Numbered from the stretch's first letter, positions 10,489 through 23,016 are shown. The stretch is 64,000 bases of DNA from Takakia lepidozioides (GCA_030704615.1 CM060732.1:78411053-78475052); one strand, 5' to 3'. Notes: generated from the sequence alone by a model not told the origin. Program-made: numbers and translations.

Positions 10489-11655
10489 ATGGGGTCGGGC
10501 AAGCCAAGCGAAAGCGGAACGGCCCAAAAGATGATGATCCTGGTGAGCCCGATGGGGGCGACGTGTCACCGAGCGGCCGTTTGAGGAAGCGATGCAGGTT
10601 TCCGAAAACGAGGCCGCTCAAGAGCGGGAGGAATCCGAGGAGTCGGAGCCCGAGGAATCCTTGAGAGCTCGACAACCAACAGATGCCTCCCATGCCCCTT
10701 TTGGGAAGGGTTGTTGGCGCAGTTTGGCGGGACGTTGAAAGACGTGTTGAAGGCGGCTAATGCCACTTCCACTAAGGCAAAGTTTAAGGTGAAGCCTAAG
10801 GAACCCGGCACCTTCGAGGGCGTCCGAAATCGGAAGGCACTCAACACCTGGCTCTTGGAGCTAGAGCAGTACTTCCGGCGGCCAAGTTGAGTGACGAGGA
10901 TCGGGTGGAAGTGGCTCCCACCTATTTGAGGGGCTATGCTCAACAATGGTGGCAGAAACGCCTTCACGACCGAGGTCCAAGCCCGGAAACCTTGAACTGG
11001 AGTGGGTTCAAGGAATTGATGAAGAGACAGTTTGTGCCCCTCGCGTCCTGGCTTGCCCGGGACAAGATGAGGAATTTGAAGCAAACAGATGACATTCGGG
11101 GATATGTCCAGGCTTTCAATGTGCTGTTGCTCGAAGTCGCGGACATGGCAGAACCAGAAATGGTCTTCAACTTTGTGGCGGGACTGGCCCCATGGGCCAG
11201 GCGGAAGTTGGAGGAGAAGCCACCCAAGACTTTGAACGAGGCAATTGAGAGGGCTGAATGTTTCTCGATGTCCCTAGGGGTGAAAGACAAGGCCGTACGG
11301 AGCTGAACCACAAGAAGACCCGGCGGGAAGGTGACTCCTTCCGACCGGAAAAGAAGTGGGATAGGCCACGCGGCGACAATGGCACGTGGAAATCGAAGGG
11401 AGGGCCTTCACACGTCAAGGCGGCACCCGGTGCTTCGAAAGGAAAAGCGGGTGGAGCGGCTTATGGCGGACAGAAGGCGACCTTTGATGGAGTGTGTTTC
11501 AATTGCGGGGAGCCCGGGCACATGGCCAAGAAGTGCACGAACCCGACAATTGAACATGACTCGGGCAACCACGGAGCTGTCGGAAGATACCATCAGTCGC
11601 TTGGTGGAAGCGGTGGTCGCCAGGACTTGCAAGGTAGGCAACTATTCTTGTGAGT
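10489..11655 (+). pseudogene. gag of element A (frame-broken)
   Basis: The ATG at 10489 (MGSGKP) matches the start of B's gag, but single-base indels split the frame near 10560, 10700, 10880 and 11290. The capsid region carries the typical retrotransposon gag stretch (YLRGYAQQWWQKRLHD and ADMAEPEMVFNFVAGL). A zinc knuckle, CFNCGEPGHMAKKC, lies near 11500-11540 and would bind the RNA genome. Gag assembles the virus-like particle in the cytoplasm. Confidence 0.85.
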
Positions 11656-14600
11656 TGTATCAGGAAACTGGCGCCCTGCGTAAAGGGAGTCAGTTATTGT
11701 TCGTGGATGGGATAATATCCGGAACTAACGTGTCGTTGTTGGTGGACACAGGAGCGTCGCACTCCTTCATGACGCCGGCGGCGGCGCGAAAGTTGGGACT
11801 CCCGACAAGTGACGTGGGGGCCTCTATTGAGGTGCGTTCTGCCAAAGGAGAACCACAGTTGGCGACAAGGTTGGCGTTTGATGTTCCTCTTCAACTGGGG
11901 AGTTGGGAGGGACGTGAGAACTTCACCATCTGCGAGATCGATGGAGTGGATCTCATTTTGGGGATGACCTTTTTGAGCAAATCCGGAGCGGTCATAGATG
12001 GCCGCAAGAGAGTAGTCACGCTGCCATGTGGGAATGGTGGCGAGGTTTACGAGTGTCGGAAACGCCCAAATCCGTGGGAGGGCGAATAAACCTTCTGTCA
12101 GCAAGGGAGTGGGCCGTGGAGGAGGCACACGAGCCCCAGTTTTTGCTTTACATTAGAGAAGTGAAGGGAGAAGGCGATGGGAGCCGAGCCCAGATTGGAT
12201 CAAGGGGATTTTGGAGAAATACCAGGATGTGATGCCGGAGGATTTACCAAGCGGCTTGCCACCGCGAAGAGGAGTTGACCACAAGATTGAGGTGATACCG
12301 GGATCGGAACCGCCTGCCAAGGCGCCCTACCGGTTGAGCCACAGAGAGTTGGTCGAGCTGAAGACTCAGCTCAAGGATCTAATGTCAAAGGGGTACATCC
12401 GGCCGAGTAAGTCACCTTACGGAGCCCCGGTGCTATTTGCAGACAAGAAGGATGGGACGCTGCGGATGTGTGTCGATTACAGGGCTCTGAATAAGGTGAC
12501 TATCAAAAACCGGTACCCTTTGCCAAGGATCGACGACCTCTTCGATCGGTTGGCAGGAGCGAAGTATTTCAGCCGGATCGACTTGCGCTCCGGCTATCAT
12601 CAAATTCGGGTGGCGGAAGGAGATGAGGAGAAGACCGCGTGCAGGACAAGGTATGGTTCATATGAGTTCTTGGTGATGCCTTTTGGGCTCACCAATGCAC
12701 CAGCGACATTTAGCACGCTGATGAACAGCCTTTTCCAGGAGTGGTTGGATGACTTTGTGATCGTGTACATCGACGACATCTTGGTGTACTCGAAAACAAA
12801 GGAGGAGCACCTGGAGCACCTCAAAAGGGTGTTCCAAAAATTGCGGGAAGGGAAGCTGTATGCCAAAGCTTCAAAGTGCGAATTCGGGGTCACAAAAGTG
12901 GAGTTCCTGGGGCATGTGATTACACAGGATGGGATCAAATGGATGACAGAAAGGTGAGGGCGATCTTGGACTGGGAGCCTCCGACTTCGGTCCCGGGAGT
13001 GCGATCCTTCCTAGGACTCGCCTCCTATTACCGGAAGTATGTGAGAAATTTCGCCAAGATCGCGGGGCCGCTGTCAGACCTTCTGTGTAAATCCAAAGTC
13101 TGGGTATGGAACACCTTTTGTGGCCAAGCTTTTGCTGAATTGAAGCAGCGGATGGCGGAAGCTCCAGTCTTGAAAATCCCGGAGTTCGATCGTCCGTTTG
13201 AGATTCATACAGATGCGTCGGACTTCGCGATTGGGGGTGTACTGATGCAAGATGGACGTCCAGTGGCTTACGAAAGTAAGAAACTGAATGAAGTGGAGCG
13301 ACGGTGGCCGACGCACGAGAAAGAGATGAAGGCGGTGGTGCACTGTCTTGAGCTTTGGCGCCACTATGTTGGTTCCAACCCAGTGAAGGTGTTCACGGAC
13401 AATGTCACGGTGAAGTATTTTGCCACGCAGCCCAAGTTGTCCCCAAAACAACTTAGGTGGCAAGATACTTTGGCGGTGTTCGACGTGGATATCCAGTACA
13501 AACCGGGACGAGACAACGTGGTGGCCGATGCTTTAAGTAGAAAGCAGCAGCTCTTGTTGGTGTACAAGGGCGAGACGGCGCTCCAAAGGAAGATCCGGAA
13601 GGCTTGCCGGAAGGATGAGCTGGCGAAGTCCGTGATGCAGGACTTGAGGATGGGGGTTAAATCGCAGTTCCACTTGCAAAATGGACTGCTCCGGTATAAG
13701 CAAAAGCGTCTCTACGTGCCGAAGGGAGGGATCAGAGATAGCCTCTTGAGAGAATGCCATGATAGCCCGCTTGCGGGCCACGGCGGAGCCAAGCGCACTG
13801 CGGCACTCTTGAAGAAAGAGTATTTCTGGCCCAAACTGAGGGAGGAGGCAGAGGAGTATGTCAAGACATGCACCACATGCCAACAAAACCGGAGCGAGTA
13901 CAAAAAGCAAGCGGGGCTGTTACAACCCTTGCCGATTCCAGAGGGGACTTGGGAAAGCGTCTCGATGGATTTCATGACTGCTATGCCGCTGTCAAAAGGA
14001 TTCGATGCAATCATGGTGGTGGTGGATAGGTTCAGTAAAATGGGCCATTTCATCCCCACCAAGGAGACGGCAACGGCGCAGGAGACAGGGCGACTTTACT
14101 TTCGCCCACGTCTTAAAGCATCATGGAGTCCCGAAGGATATTGTCTCGGACCGCGATCCAAAGTTTACGAGTAAATTTTGGAGGGCACTTTGGAAGAAGA
14201 TGGGGACGAGGCTGAAGATGAGCACCGCCTTCCGACCTACGACCGACGGCCAAACAGAAAGAGTGAATTCCGTAGTGAAGCTCTTGCGGAATTACGTGTC
14301 GGCAGACCAAACAGACTGGGTGGAACACTTAGACGCGGCAGAGTTCTGTTATAATAACACAGAACACTCCGCAACGGGAGTTTCCCCTTTCGTATTGGTC
14401 TATGGAAAAGCACCTCTGGTGCCGACAAGTTGGGCCGCCCAGGACGTTGAGGAACCGGCAGTAGCGGCGGTACTGGAAGAACGCGAGCGTTTGTTGAAGC
14501 TCGCAAAGTACAACATTGCCAAAGCTAGGAAACGGTATGAAAGGCAGGCGAATCGGAAGCGGAGGGAAGTGAAGTTTGAGGCAGGAGGTCTGGTTGAACA

Positions 14601-15079
14601 TCAAGAATTTCCGACTACCTCCGGAAGTGAGTCCGAAGTTCGTACCTCCGTATGCGGGACCCTTTCGCATTCGGAAGGTTATGAATGAGGATGTGTATGA
14701 ATTGGAGCTGCCGGCAAACAGCAAGGTGCACCCAGTATTCCATGTCTCCCTTTTGAAGCCTTACTTCAAAGATGAAGCGCGTCCGAATCGGCATCAAGTG
14801 TTGCGTCCGCCACCTATGCTGTTGGATCATGAAAATGAACCTGAGTACGAGGTGGAGGCAATACTTAAGTCGAGGAGGTTCAAGAACCGAGAAACGGAGT
14901 ATCTCGTCAAATGGAAGGGCTATCATCATGTGGAGGCATCTTGGGTGCGTGCCTCAGAAATGGAAACGCATCCGAGGCGGTTGCAGCTTTCGAAGGGCGA
15001 CCTCAAAAGCGGAAGAAGCGTTGATGGGGACATCAACCTTGGAGCGTGGGGGAGGAAATGCATGCTTAGCCCGGCTTAG
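11656..15079 (+). pseudogene. pol of element A: PR-RT-RNase H-integrase-chromodomain (frame-broken)
   Basis: Domains in order are as follows. Protease has DTGAS (near 11747). Reverse transcriptase at 12211-12957 has YIDDILVYS. RNase H has TDASDFAIGGVL (about 13210). The integrase H2C2 zinc finger is at 13760-13890 (CTTCQQNR). The integrase core has MDFMTAMP, SDRDPKF and DGQTERVN. A C-terminal chromodomain (YEVEAILKSRR...EYLVKWKGY, 14840-14950) defines a chromovirus and would direct integration toward modified chromatin. The frame shifts at about 12090-12210, 12940, 14080, 14280 and 14560 mean this copy cannot make the full polyprotein. Confidence 0.9.
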
Positions 15080-15926
15080 CTAGCTTAGGAATCCGATTGC
15101 AAAAACTTGTATTGTACAAAACGTTGTATAAATGAAATGGGTTCCAAATGTTGTGCGTCCTATTTTGTTTGGAATGGTGATGCATGGTATGGTTGGCTAG
15201 TGTGTAGAATGCATGCTAGCTTATAAAAGTGGGAGAGGTAAATTGGGTTAATCGTGTGTTTGCGTAGTGCCGAAATCGGGTGACCCCATCCAAGGGGCAA
15301 GGAAACTTGCGCCTTCTTTGGGAGTTCACGTGCTAGTGCGCACCTGGCGCGTGCGCGTACTATAACTGCGCTACCGAGGGGGTTGCCTTGTAGTGCGGGC
15401 TAACGCGGAAGCTACGTGCTTCCGTTCACGTACTATAATCGTGTAGCCTCGGGACGAAGTCGTAGTGCGGCTTCGGCGTGTTCCCGTACCTCAGGCCAGC
15501 ATTCCAAGGCGGACCCAATGTAGTGATTGGGGCGCACGGTTGGTTCAAGGTTATCTTCCTAGTCAAAGAGGGTTCCAGGTGAACCCTTGCTCAAGGTGAT
15601 GCCAAAAGCGGCATCATGAGCGGTCGCAAGCAATGTTGTTGCAGTAAGGCGATTCGATCCTCGGGGAGGATCGTTCCTTGGCCTTGAAGTAGGCCAAGAA
15701 GAGTGCACTGGGAGGAGCTGGAGAGGCTCCACCCTTGGCCGGGACTTGGAGGAAGTCGGCCGAACTAGCTAGTGGAGAGTAGAGTCAAGTGTGGGGTTTG
15801 GTTCTTTGCCATGGGACGCCATGGTACGGAAACAACTCCTTGATGTGGGACGCCACAACTTGGATGTTCGTTTCTACAAAATGGACAAGTCGATGAGGAC
15901 ATCGACTCCCTGTTGGTAGGGGTGTG
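15080..15926 (+). other. 3' non-coding internal region of element A
   Basis: There is no gene here. It includes an AT-rich segment after the stop, then GC-rich blocks shared with B. The last bases before the LTR (GGTAGGGGTG, near 15918-15926) are the likely polypurine tract that primes plus-strand DNA synthesis. Confidence 0.75.
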
Positions 15927-16635
15927 TGTCGCGGCCCTTTGCCTTGAGGGCAGGGGGTCGGACACATGAGGGGCTGCCCCTGTGGTGGGGGCAGCGGCAG
16001 CGATAGGTATGGGGGGCTGAAGCACCCTTGAGTGCCCAAGGCACTCAAGGAGGCGGAGGCGCTCACTAGGTGGAGCCCGCACACCGGGTTGCGGTGGGGG
16101 TGGCTCCACAAGGGGTGGTGGTAGCTTAGCGGGACTTAGTGGGGGTGGCATAGGACTCACCATGGGGGGAGACCTCGTGGTGGGAGTCGTGGGGAGTCTT
16201 GGGACTCATCACGGTCCATAGGGGCCGTGGTGCCAAGACTCACCGCGACTCATCACCGGGAGTCGAGGGTTTTCGTGGTGGTTCGCCATAAATGGCATGG
16301 CTGGTTGTGAAACCCCCGCGGACAGCTACAGAAGTATATATAGGGAGTAGTAACCCCGAGAACGGTGCAAGCCCGTTGGTGACCAAAAACTAGTGAGTAA
16401 GCGAGCGAGCCGGAAAGCGACCAAAGAGTGGGGAGCTGTTCCGGACTGCCATCTACCAAAGGGAATTCCCTAGGCCCAAAGGGTGGAGGGTTTAGTGGGA
16501 GAGCGAGGGGGACCGTTATGTCCCGGTGAGCAGCCGAAGCTCCAAGTTGGCCCGGCGGCCAGGTTGGGAGTCAGGCGCGCGCATCAAAGCGAGTAACTAT
16601 GACTTGAAGGGAGCTTACCGAAGTGAGGTGCGACA
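15927..16635 (+). repeat. 3' LTR of element A (709 bp)
   Basis: It begins TGTCGCGG and ends GTGCGACA. It is nearly identical to the 5' LTR and has the same length, apart from scattered compensating indels. Confidence 0.9.
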
Positions 16636-19600
16636 GCATTCCAAACAAAATAGGAAGCACAACATTTGAAGCAAATTTTGTACAATACAAGTTTTTGCAA
16701 TTGGATTCCTAGCTAGCTAAGCCGGGCTAAGCATGCATTTCCTCCCCCACGCTCCAAGGTTGATGTCCCCGTCAACGCTTCTTCCGCTTTTGAGGTCGCC
16801 CTTCGAAAGCTGGCCTCGGATGCGTTTCCCATTTCTGAGGCACGCACCCAAGATGCCTCCACATGATGATAGCCCTTCCATTTGACGAGATACTCCGTTT
16901 CTCGGTTCCTGAACCTCCTCGACTTAAGTATTGCCTCCACCTCGTATTCAGGTTCATTTTCATGATCCAACAGCATAGGTGGTGGACGCAACACTTGATG
17001 CCGATTCGGACGCGCTTCATCTTTGAAGTAAGGCTTCAAAAGGGATACATGAATATTGGGTGCACCTTACTGTTTGCCGGCAGCTCCAATTCATACACAT
17101 CCTCATTCATAACCTTCCGAATGCGAAAGGGTCCCGCATACGGAGGTACGAACTTCGGACTCACTTCCGGAGGTAGTCGGAAATTCTTGATGTTCAACCA
17201 GTCTGTTCCTCCGTTTCCGATTCGCCTGCCTTTCATACCGTTTTCCTAGCTTTGGCAATGTTGTACTTTGCGAGCTTCAACAAAGCTCGCGTTCTTCCAG
17301 CCGCTACTGCCGGTTCCTCAACGTCCTGGGCGGCCCAACTTGTCGGCACCAGAGGTGCTTTTCCATAGACCAATACGAAAGGGGAAACTCCCGTTGCGGA
17401 GTGTTCTGTGTTATTATAACAGAACTCTGCCGCGTCTAAGTGTTCCACCCAGTCTGTTTGGTCTGCCGACACGTAATTCCGCAAGATCTGCTTCACTACG
17501 GAATTCACTCTTTCTGTTTGGCCGTCGGTCGTAGGTCGGAAGGCGGTGCTCATCTTCAGCCTCGTCCCCATCTTCTTCCAAAGTGCCCTCCAAAATTTAC
17601 TCGTAAACTTTGGATCGCGGTCCGAGACAATATCCTTCGGGACTCCATGATGCTTTAAGACGTGGGCGAAGTAAAGTCGCCCTGTCTCCTGCGCCGTTGC
17701 CGTCTCCTTGGTGGGGATGAAATGGCCCATTTTACTGAACCTATCCACCACCCATGATTGCATCGAATCCTTTTGACAGCGGCATAGCAGTCATGAAATC
17801 CATCGAGACGCTTTCCCAAGTCCCCTCTGGAATCGGCAAGGGTTGTAACAGCCCCGCTTGTTTTTTGTACTCGCTCCGGTTTTGTTGGCATGTGGTGCAT
17901 GTCTTGACATACTCCTCTGCCTCCTCCCTCAGTTTGGGCCAGAAATACTCTTTCTTCAAGAGTGCCGCAGTGCGCTTGCTCCGCCGTGGCCCGCAAGCGG
18001 GCTATCATGGCATTCTCTCAAGAGGCTATCTCTGATCCCTCCCTTTGGCACGTAGAGACGTTTTTGCTTATACCGGAGTAGCCATTTTGCAAGTGGAACT
18101 GCGATTTAACCCCCATCCTCAAGTCCTGCATCACGGACTTCGCCAGCTCATCCTTCCGGCAAGCCTTCCGGATCTTCCTTTGGAGTGTCGTCTCGCCCTG
18201 TACACCAACAAGAGCTGCTGCTTTCTACTTAAAGCATCGGCCACCACATTGTCCCGTCCCGGTTTGTACTGGATATCCACGTCGAACACCGCCAAAGTAT
18301 CTTGCCACCTAAGTTGTTTTGGGGGACAACTTGGGCTGCGTGGCAAATACTTCACTGTGACATTGTCCGTGAACACCTTCACTGGGTTGGAACCAACATA
18401 GTGGCGCCAAAGCTCAAGGCAATGCACTGTCATTGGGGGGCGGGTGGGAAAGCCACGTCCATCTTGCATAAGTACACCCCAATTGCGAAGTCCGACGCAT
18501 CTGTATGAATCTCAAATGGACGATCGAACTCCGGGATTTTCAAGACTAGAGCTTCCGCCATCCGCTGCTTCAATTCAGCAAAAGCTTGGCCACAAAATGT
18601 ATTCCATACCCAGACTTTGGATTTACACAGAAGGTCGACAGAATCTTGGCGAAATTTCTCACATACTTCCGGTAATAGGAGGCGAGTCCTAGGAAGGATC
18701 GCACTCCCGGGACCGAAGTCGGAGGCTCCCAGTCCAAGATCGCCCTCACCTTTCTGTCATCCATTTTGATCCATCCTGTGTAATCACATGCCCCAAGAAC
18801 TCCACTTTCGTGACCCCGAATTCGCACTTTGAAGCTTTGGCATACAGCTTCCCTTCTCGCAATTTTTGGAACACCCTTTTGAGGTGCTCCAGGTGCTCCT
18901 CCTTTGTTTTCGAGTACACCAAGATGTCGTCGATGTACACGATCACAAAGTCATCCAACCACTCCTGAAAAAGGCTGTTCATCAGCGTGCTAAATGTCGC
19001 TGGTGCATTGGTGAGCCCAAAAGGCATCACCAAGAACTCATATGAACCATACCTTGTCCTGCACGCGGTCTCCTCTCATCTCCTTCCACCACCCGAATTT
19101 GATGATAGCCGGAGCGCAAGTCGATCCGGCTGAAATACTTCGCTCCTGCCAACCGATCGAAGAGGTCGTCGATCCTTGGCAAAGGGTACCGGTTTTTATA
19201 GTCACCTTATTCAAGCCCTGTAATCGACACACATCCGCAGCGTCCCATCCTTCTTGTCTGCGAATAGCACCGGGGCTCCGTAAGGTGACTTACTCGGCCG
19301 GATGTACCCCTTTGACATTAGATCCTTGAGCTGAGTCTTCAGCTCGACCAACTCCCTGTGGCTCAACGGTAGGGTGCCTTGGCAGGTGGTTCCGATCCCG
19401 GTATCACCTCAATCTTGTGGTCAACTCCTCTTCGCGGTGGCAAGCCGCTTGGTAAATCCTCCGGCATCACATCCTGGTATTTCTCCAAAATCCCCTTGAT
19501 CCAATCTGGGCTCGGCTCCCCATCGCCTTCTCCCTTCACTTCTCTAATGTAAAGCAAAAACTGGGGTTTGTGTGCCTCCTCCACCGCCCACTCCCTTGCT

Positions 19601-19990
19601 GACAGAAGGTTTATTCGCCCTCCCACGGATTGGGCGTTTCCGACACTCGTAAGACCTCGCCACCATTCCCACATGGCAGCGTGACTACTCTCTTGCGGCC
19701 ATCTATGACCGCTCCGGATTTGCTCAAAAGGTCATCCCCAAAATGAGATCTACTCCATCGATCTCGCAGATGGTAAAGTTCTCACGTCCCTCCCAACTCC
19801 CCAGTTGAAGAGGAACATCAAACGCCAACCTTGTCGCCAACTGTGGTTCTCCTTTGGCAGAACGCACCTCAATAGAGGCCCCCACGTCACTTGTCGGGAG
19901 TCCCAGCTTTTGTGCCGTTGCCGGTGTCATGAAGGAGTGCGACGCTCTTGTGTCCACCAACAACGACACATTAGTTCCGGATATTATCCC
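16636..19990 (-). pseudogene. pol of element B: PR-RT-RNase H-integrase-chromodomain (frame-broken)
   Basis: Minus-strand counterpart of A's pol. The chromodomain is at 16790-16960, the integrase core at 17240-17760, the H2C2 finger near 17870-17950, RNase H at 18130-18560, RT at 18570-19330 (YIDDILVYS near 18930), and protease at 19720-20000. The protease active site reads DTRAS instead of DTGAS, a glycine-to-arginine change expected to kill it. Many single-base indels fragment the frame. The first 70-odd bases (16636-16712) are 3' non-coding. Confidence 0.88.
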
Positions 19991-21220
19991 ATCCACGAAC
20001 AATAACTGACTCCCTTTTCATAGGCGCCAGTTTCCTGATACAATTCACAATAAATTTGCCTACCTTGCAAGTCCTGGCGACCACCGCTTCCACCAAGCGA
20101 CTGATGGTATCTTCCGACAGCTCCGTGGTCGCCCGAGTCATGTTCAATTGCCGGGCTTCGTGCACTTCTTGGCCATGTGCCCGGGCTCCCGCAATTGAAA
20201 CACACTCCATCAAAGGTCGCCTTCTGTCCGCCATAAGCCGCTCCACCCGCTTTTCCTTTCGAAGCACCGGGTGCCGCCTTGACGTGTGAAGGCCCTCCCT
20301 TCGATTTCCACGTGCCATTGTCGCCGCGTGGCCTATCCCACTTCTTTTCCGGTCGGAAGGAGTCACCTTCCCGCCGGGTCTTCTTGTGGTTCAGCTCCGT
20401 ACGGCCTTGTCTCTCACCCCTAGGGACATCCGAGAAACATTCAGCCCTCTCAATTGCCTCGTTCAAAGTTTTGGGTGGCTTCTCCTCCAACTTCCGCCTG
20501 GCCCATGGGGCCAGTCCCGCCACAAAGTTGAAGACCATTTCTGGTTCTGCCATGTCCGCAACTTCGAGCAACAACACATTGAAAGCCTGGACATACCCCC
20601 GAATGTCATCTGTTTGCTTCAAATTCCTCATCTTGTCCCGGGCAAGCCAGGATGCGTTGAGGGGCACAAACTGTCTCTTCATCAATTCCTTGAACCCACT
20701 CCAGTTCAAGGTTTCCGGGCTTGGACCTCGGTCGTGAAGGCGTTTCTTCCACCATTGTTGAGCATAGCCCCTCAAATAGGTGGGAGCCACTTCCACCCGA
20801 TCCTCGTCACTCAACTTGGCCGCCCGGAAGTACTGCTCTAGCTCCAGGAGCCAGGTGTTGAGTGCCTTCCAATTTTGGACGCCCTCGAAGGTGCCGGGTT
20901 CCTTAGGCTTCACCTTAAACTTTGCCTTAGTGGAAGTGGCATTAGCCGCCTTCAACACGTCTTCAACGTCCCGCCAAACTGCGCCAACAACCCTTCCCAA
21001 AAGGCTGCCGACATGGGAGGCATCTCTTGGTTTGTCGGAGCTCTCAAGGATTCCTCGGGCTCCGACTCCTCGGATTCCTCCCGCTCTTGAGCGGCCTTGT
21101 TTTCGGAAACATGCATCGTTTCCTCAAACGGCCGCCTCGGTGACACGTCGCCCCATCGGGCTCACCGGGATCATCATCTTTTGGGCCGTTCCGCTTTCGC
21201 TTCGGCTTGCCCGACCCCAT
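19991..21220 (-). pseudogene. gag of element B
   Basis: The ATG is at 21220. The N-terminal basic stretch (GKPKRKRNGPKDDD) leads into a capsid region that is largely open from 21000 to 19984. The zinc knuckle is interrupted by an indel (CFNCG then a frame change), whereas A keeps it whole. B's capsid reading frame is longer than A's, so the two damaged copies complement each other when inferring the ancestor. Confidence 0.85.
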
Positions 21221-21261
21221 GATGAGGCCAATCCCAAAGAGGATCGCGTACTGAACTCTAA

Positions 21262-21273
21262 GCTCTGATACCA
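21262..21273 (-). other. Primer-binding site of element B (tRNA-iMet)
   Basis: GCTCTGATACCA on the plus strand is TGGTATCAGAGC on the minus strand, two bases inside the right LTR. It confirms the minus orientation of B. Confidence 0.95.
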
Positions 21274-21275
21274 AG

Positions 21276-21906
21276 TGTCGCGCACCTCACTTCGGTAAGC
21301 TCCCCTTCAACTCATAGTTACTCGCTTTGATGCGCGCGCCTGACTCCCAACCTGGCCGCCCGGGCCAACTTGGAGCTTCGGCTGCTCACCGGGACATAAC
21401 GGTCCCCCTTTGCTTCCCACTAAACCCTCCACCTATTTGGGACTAGGAGAATTCCCTTTGGTAGATGGCAGTCCGGAACAGCTCCCCTTTTTGGTCGCTT
21501 TCCGGCTCGCTCGCTTACTAACCAGCCATGCCATTTTATGGCGAACCACCACGAAACCCCTCGACTCCCGGTGATGAGTCGCGGTGAGTCTTGGCCCACT
21601 CACCACGGCCCCTATGGACCGTGATGAGTCCCAAGACTCCCCACGACTCCCACCACGAGGTCTCCGCCCCCATGGTGAGTCCTATGCCACCCCCACTAAG
21701 TCCCGCTAAGCTACCACCACCCCTTGTGGAGCCACCCCCACCGCAACCCGGTGTGCGGGGCTCCACCTAGTGAGCGCCTCCGCTTCCCTGAGTGCCTTGG
21801 GCACTCAAGGGTGCTTCAGCCCCCCCATACCTATCGCTGCCGCTGCACCACAGGGGCAGCCCCTCGTGTGTTCCGACCCCTGCCCTCAAGGCAAAGGGCC
21901 GCGACA
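21276..21906 (-). repeat. 5' LTR of element B (631 bp, promoter segment deleted)
   Basis: It is bounded by TGTCGCG...CGCGACA. Relative to the 728-bp partner it lacks about 95 bp at a junction near 21520, and the missing part includes the TATATATA box. B therefore has no normal promoter for genomic RNA. Confidence 0.88.
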
Positions 21907-21911
21907 AGTTT
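21907..21911. repeat. Right target-site duplication (AGTTT) of element B
   Basis: Copy of 8279-8283. Removing B plus one copy rejoins the MULE transposase reading frame. Confidence 0.9.
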
Positions 21912-22619
21912 CCCTTCATTGCCCATGGGCACGTGCAACAACCCCAATCGCAATTAGGATTGTAAACAATGTATGTTGTGCCGGGGTGGTTGCTGCTGAG
22001 AACGTAGGTTGGTTCACCAGGACCCAAGGGAAGAGTAACACTCTCAGCAGAAATGTCTCGTGCCGCAAGTATAGAACTGGATATGTACTTTTCGTGTTTG
22101 TCATTTCTTATGAACCCGTGGGTCTTCAAATGGATTGCATACCAGTAGTGTGTTAGCACACGGCCAGTGAGTTCCCATATAAGCCAGTCCACTCTACGAC
22201 CACTCATCTTGTCTTTCCCCATGGCAAGTCTTGCCTTCAGATTTCCATGGTATGCCTCAATGCTTGCGTTTGTGTCTTGGCTCGCATGAGGGACATTGCG
22301 GGCTGCTATACACCACATTGCTATTTTGGGCTTCCAGTACTATTCGATATAGTCAAGAAATTCATGTCCTTTCGGGTATTTTGACCTCATACGACGGATT
22401 CTCCTTGCAACCCACCGAAGCGTTCTTTTCTCGTTGCGTGGTCCCCCTCTACAGTACATGAGGTCTCCCATATCCTTCAACAAGTTTACAGCGGTCACCG
22501 GATCCTTTGTTTTCTTGCATGATTGCTTCACCCATGCTTGCGGACATGCCGAAGGCAGAGGAAAATGAGTACTCCTTCAAAAACAATTTTGCACACACAC
22601 ATGGTACACATTAGAGTCT

Positions 22620-23016
22620 TGGGATCGGACTGCAATGGTGGACTGCCGGAGTGGACTGTAACAACGACCTGTATCAGCGGGCAGAGCCACTGGACTTGCC
22701 CAGTGGACAGTACAATGCCATGACGTTGATGTGCTGGAATAACCCCATTGGACTACCCATGGGACTTCCCCATTGGACTTCCCTAGCTAGGATTGGGGCA
22801 GCGGACTGCCCCAGGGACTGCTGAGTGGACTTGGCAGGACTTGGCAGCGGACTGCCGAGCGGACTTGCCGGGACTGATGCCGGACTTGACAGCGGACTAC
22901 TAGTGGATTTGCCCGGCGAACTGCCATCGGGTTTCGCCACAGGAGTCTGCCAGTGGACTGTAGCAATGGACTGCTGCAGTGGACTTCGAAAATGGACCGG
23001 TGCTGTGGACCAACAG
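22620..23016 (-). repeat. Minisatellite within the MULE transposase intron
   Basis: Dozens of imperfect GTGGACT(T/G)(G/C)C 10-12-mers fill the intron between the GTAAGT donor at 23022 and the next exon. They are the same AGTCYGYTGG-type word that fills the plus-strand gene. Short proline/serine frames here are artefacts. Confidence 0.75.

Larger units (their letters stand above)
9725..16635 (+). mobile_element. Ty3/gypsy chromovirus, copy A (6.9 kb), nested inside B
   Basis: Two LTRs of 709 bp each (9725-10433 and 15927-16635) flank a 5.5-kb internal region. The primer-binding site TGGTATCAGAGC (10436-10447) is the classic initiator tRNA-Met type. The gag-protease-RT-RNase H-integrase-chromodomain order identifies a chromovirus. 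Its sequence is almost colinear with B, and most differences are single-base indels. No clean 5-bp duplication flanks it. About a dozen bases of B predicted from A's own copy seem lost at the junction. Confidence 0.92.
8284..21906 (-). mobile_element. Ty3/gypsy chromovirus, copy B (interrupted by copy A)
   Basis: The LTRs at 8284-9011 and 21276-21906 start TGTCGCG and end CGCGACA. The primer-binding site next to the right LTR is complementary to initiator tRNA-Met. The order on the minus strand is 5' LTR, gag, pol with a chromodomain, 3' non-coding, 3' LTR. Element A sits in the 3' non-coding part in the opposite orientation. Without A, B is about 6.7 kb. It is flanked by AGTTT and lies inside the SWIM finger of the MULE transposase, so it jumped into the MULE, and A then jumped into B. 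Confidence 0.92.
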
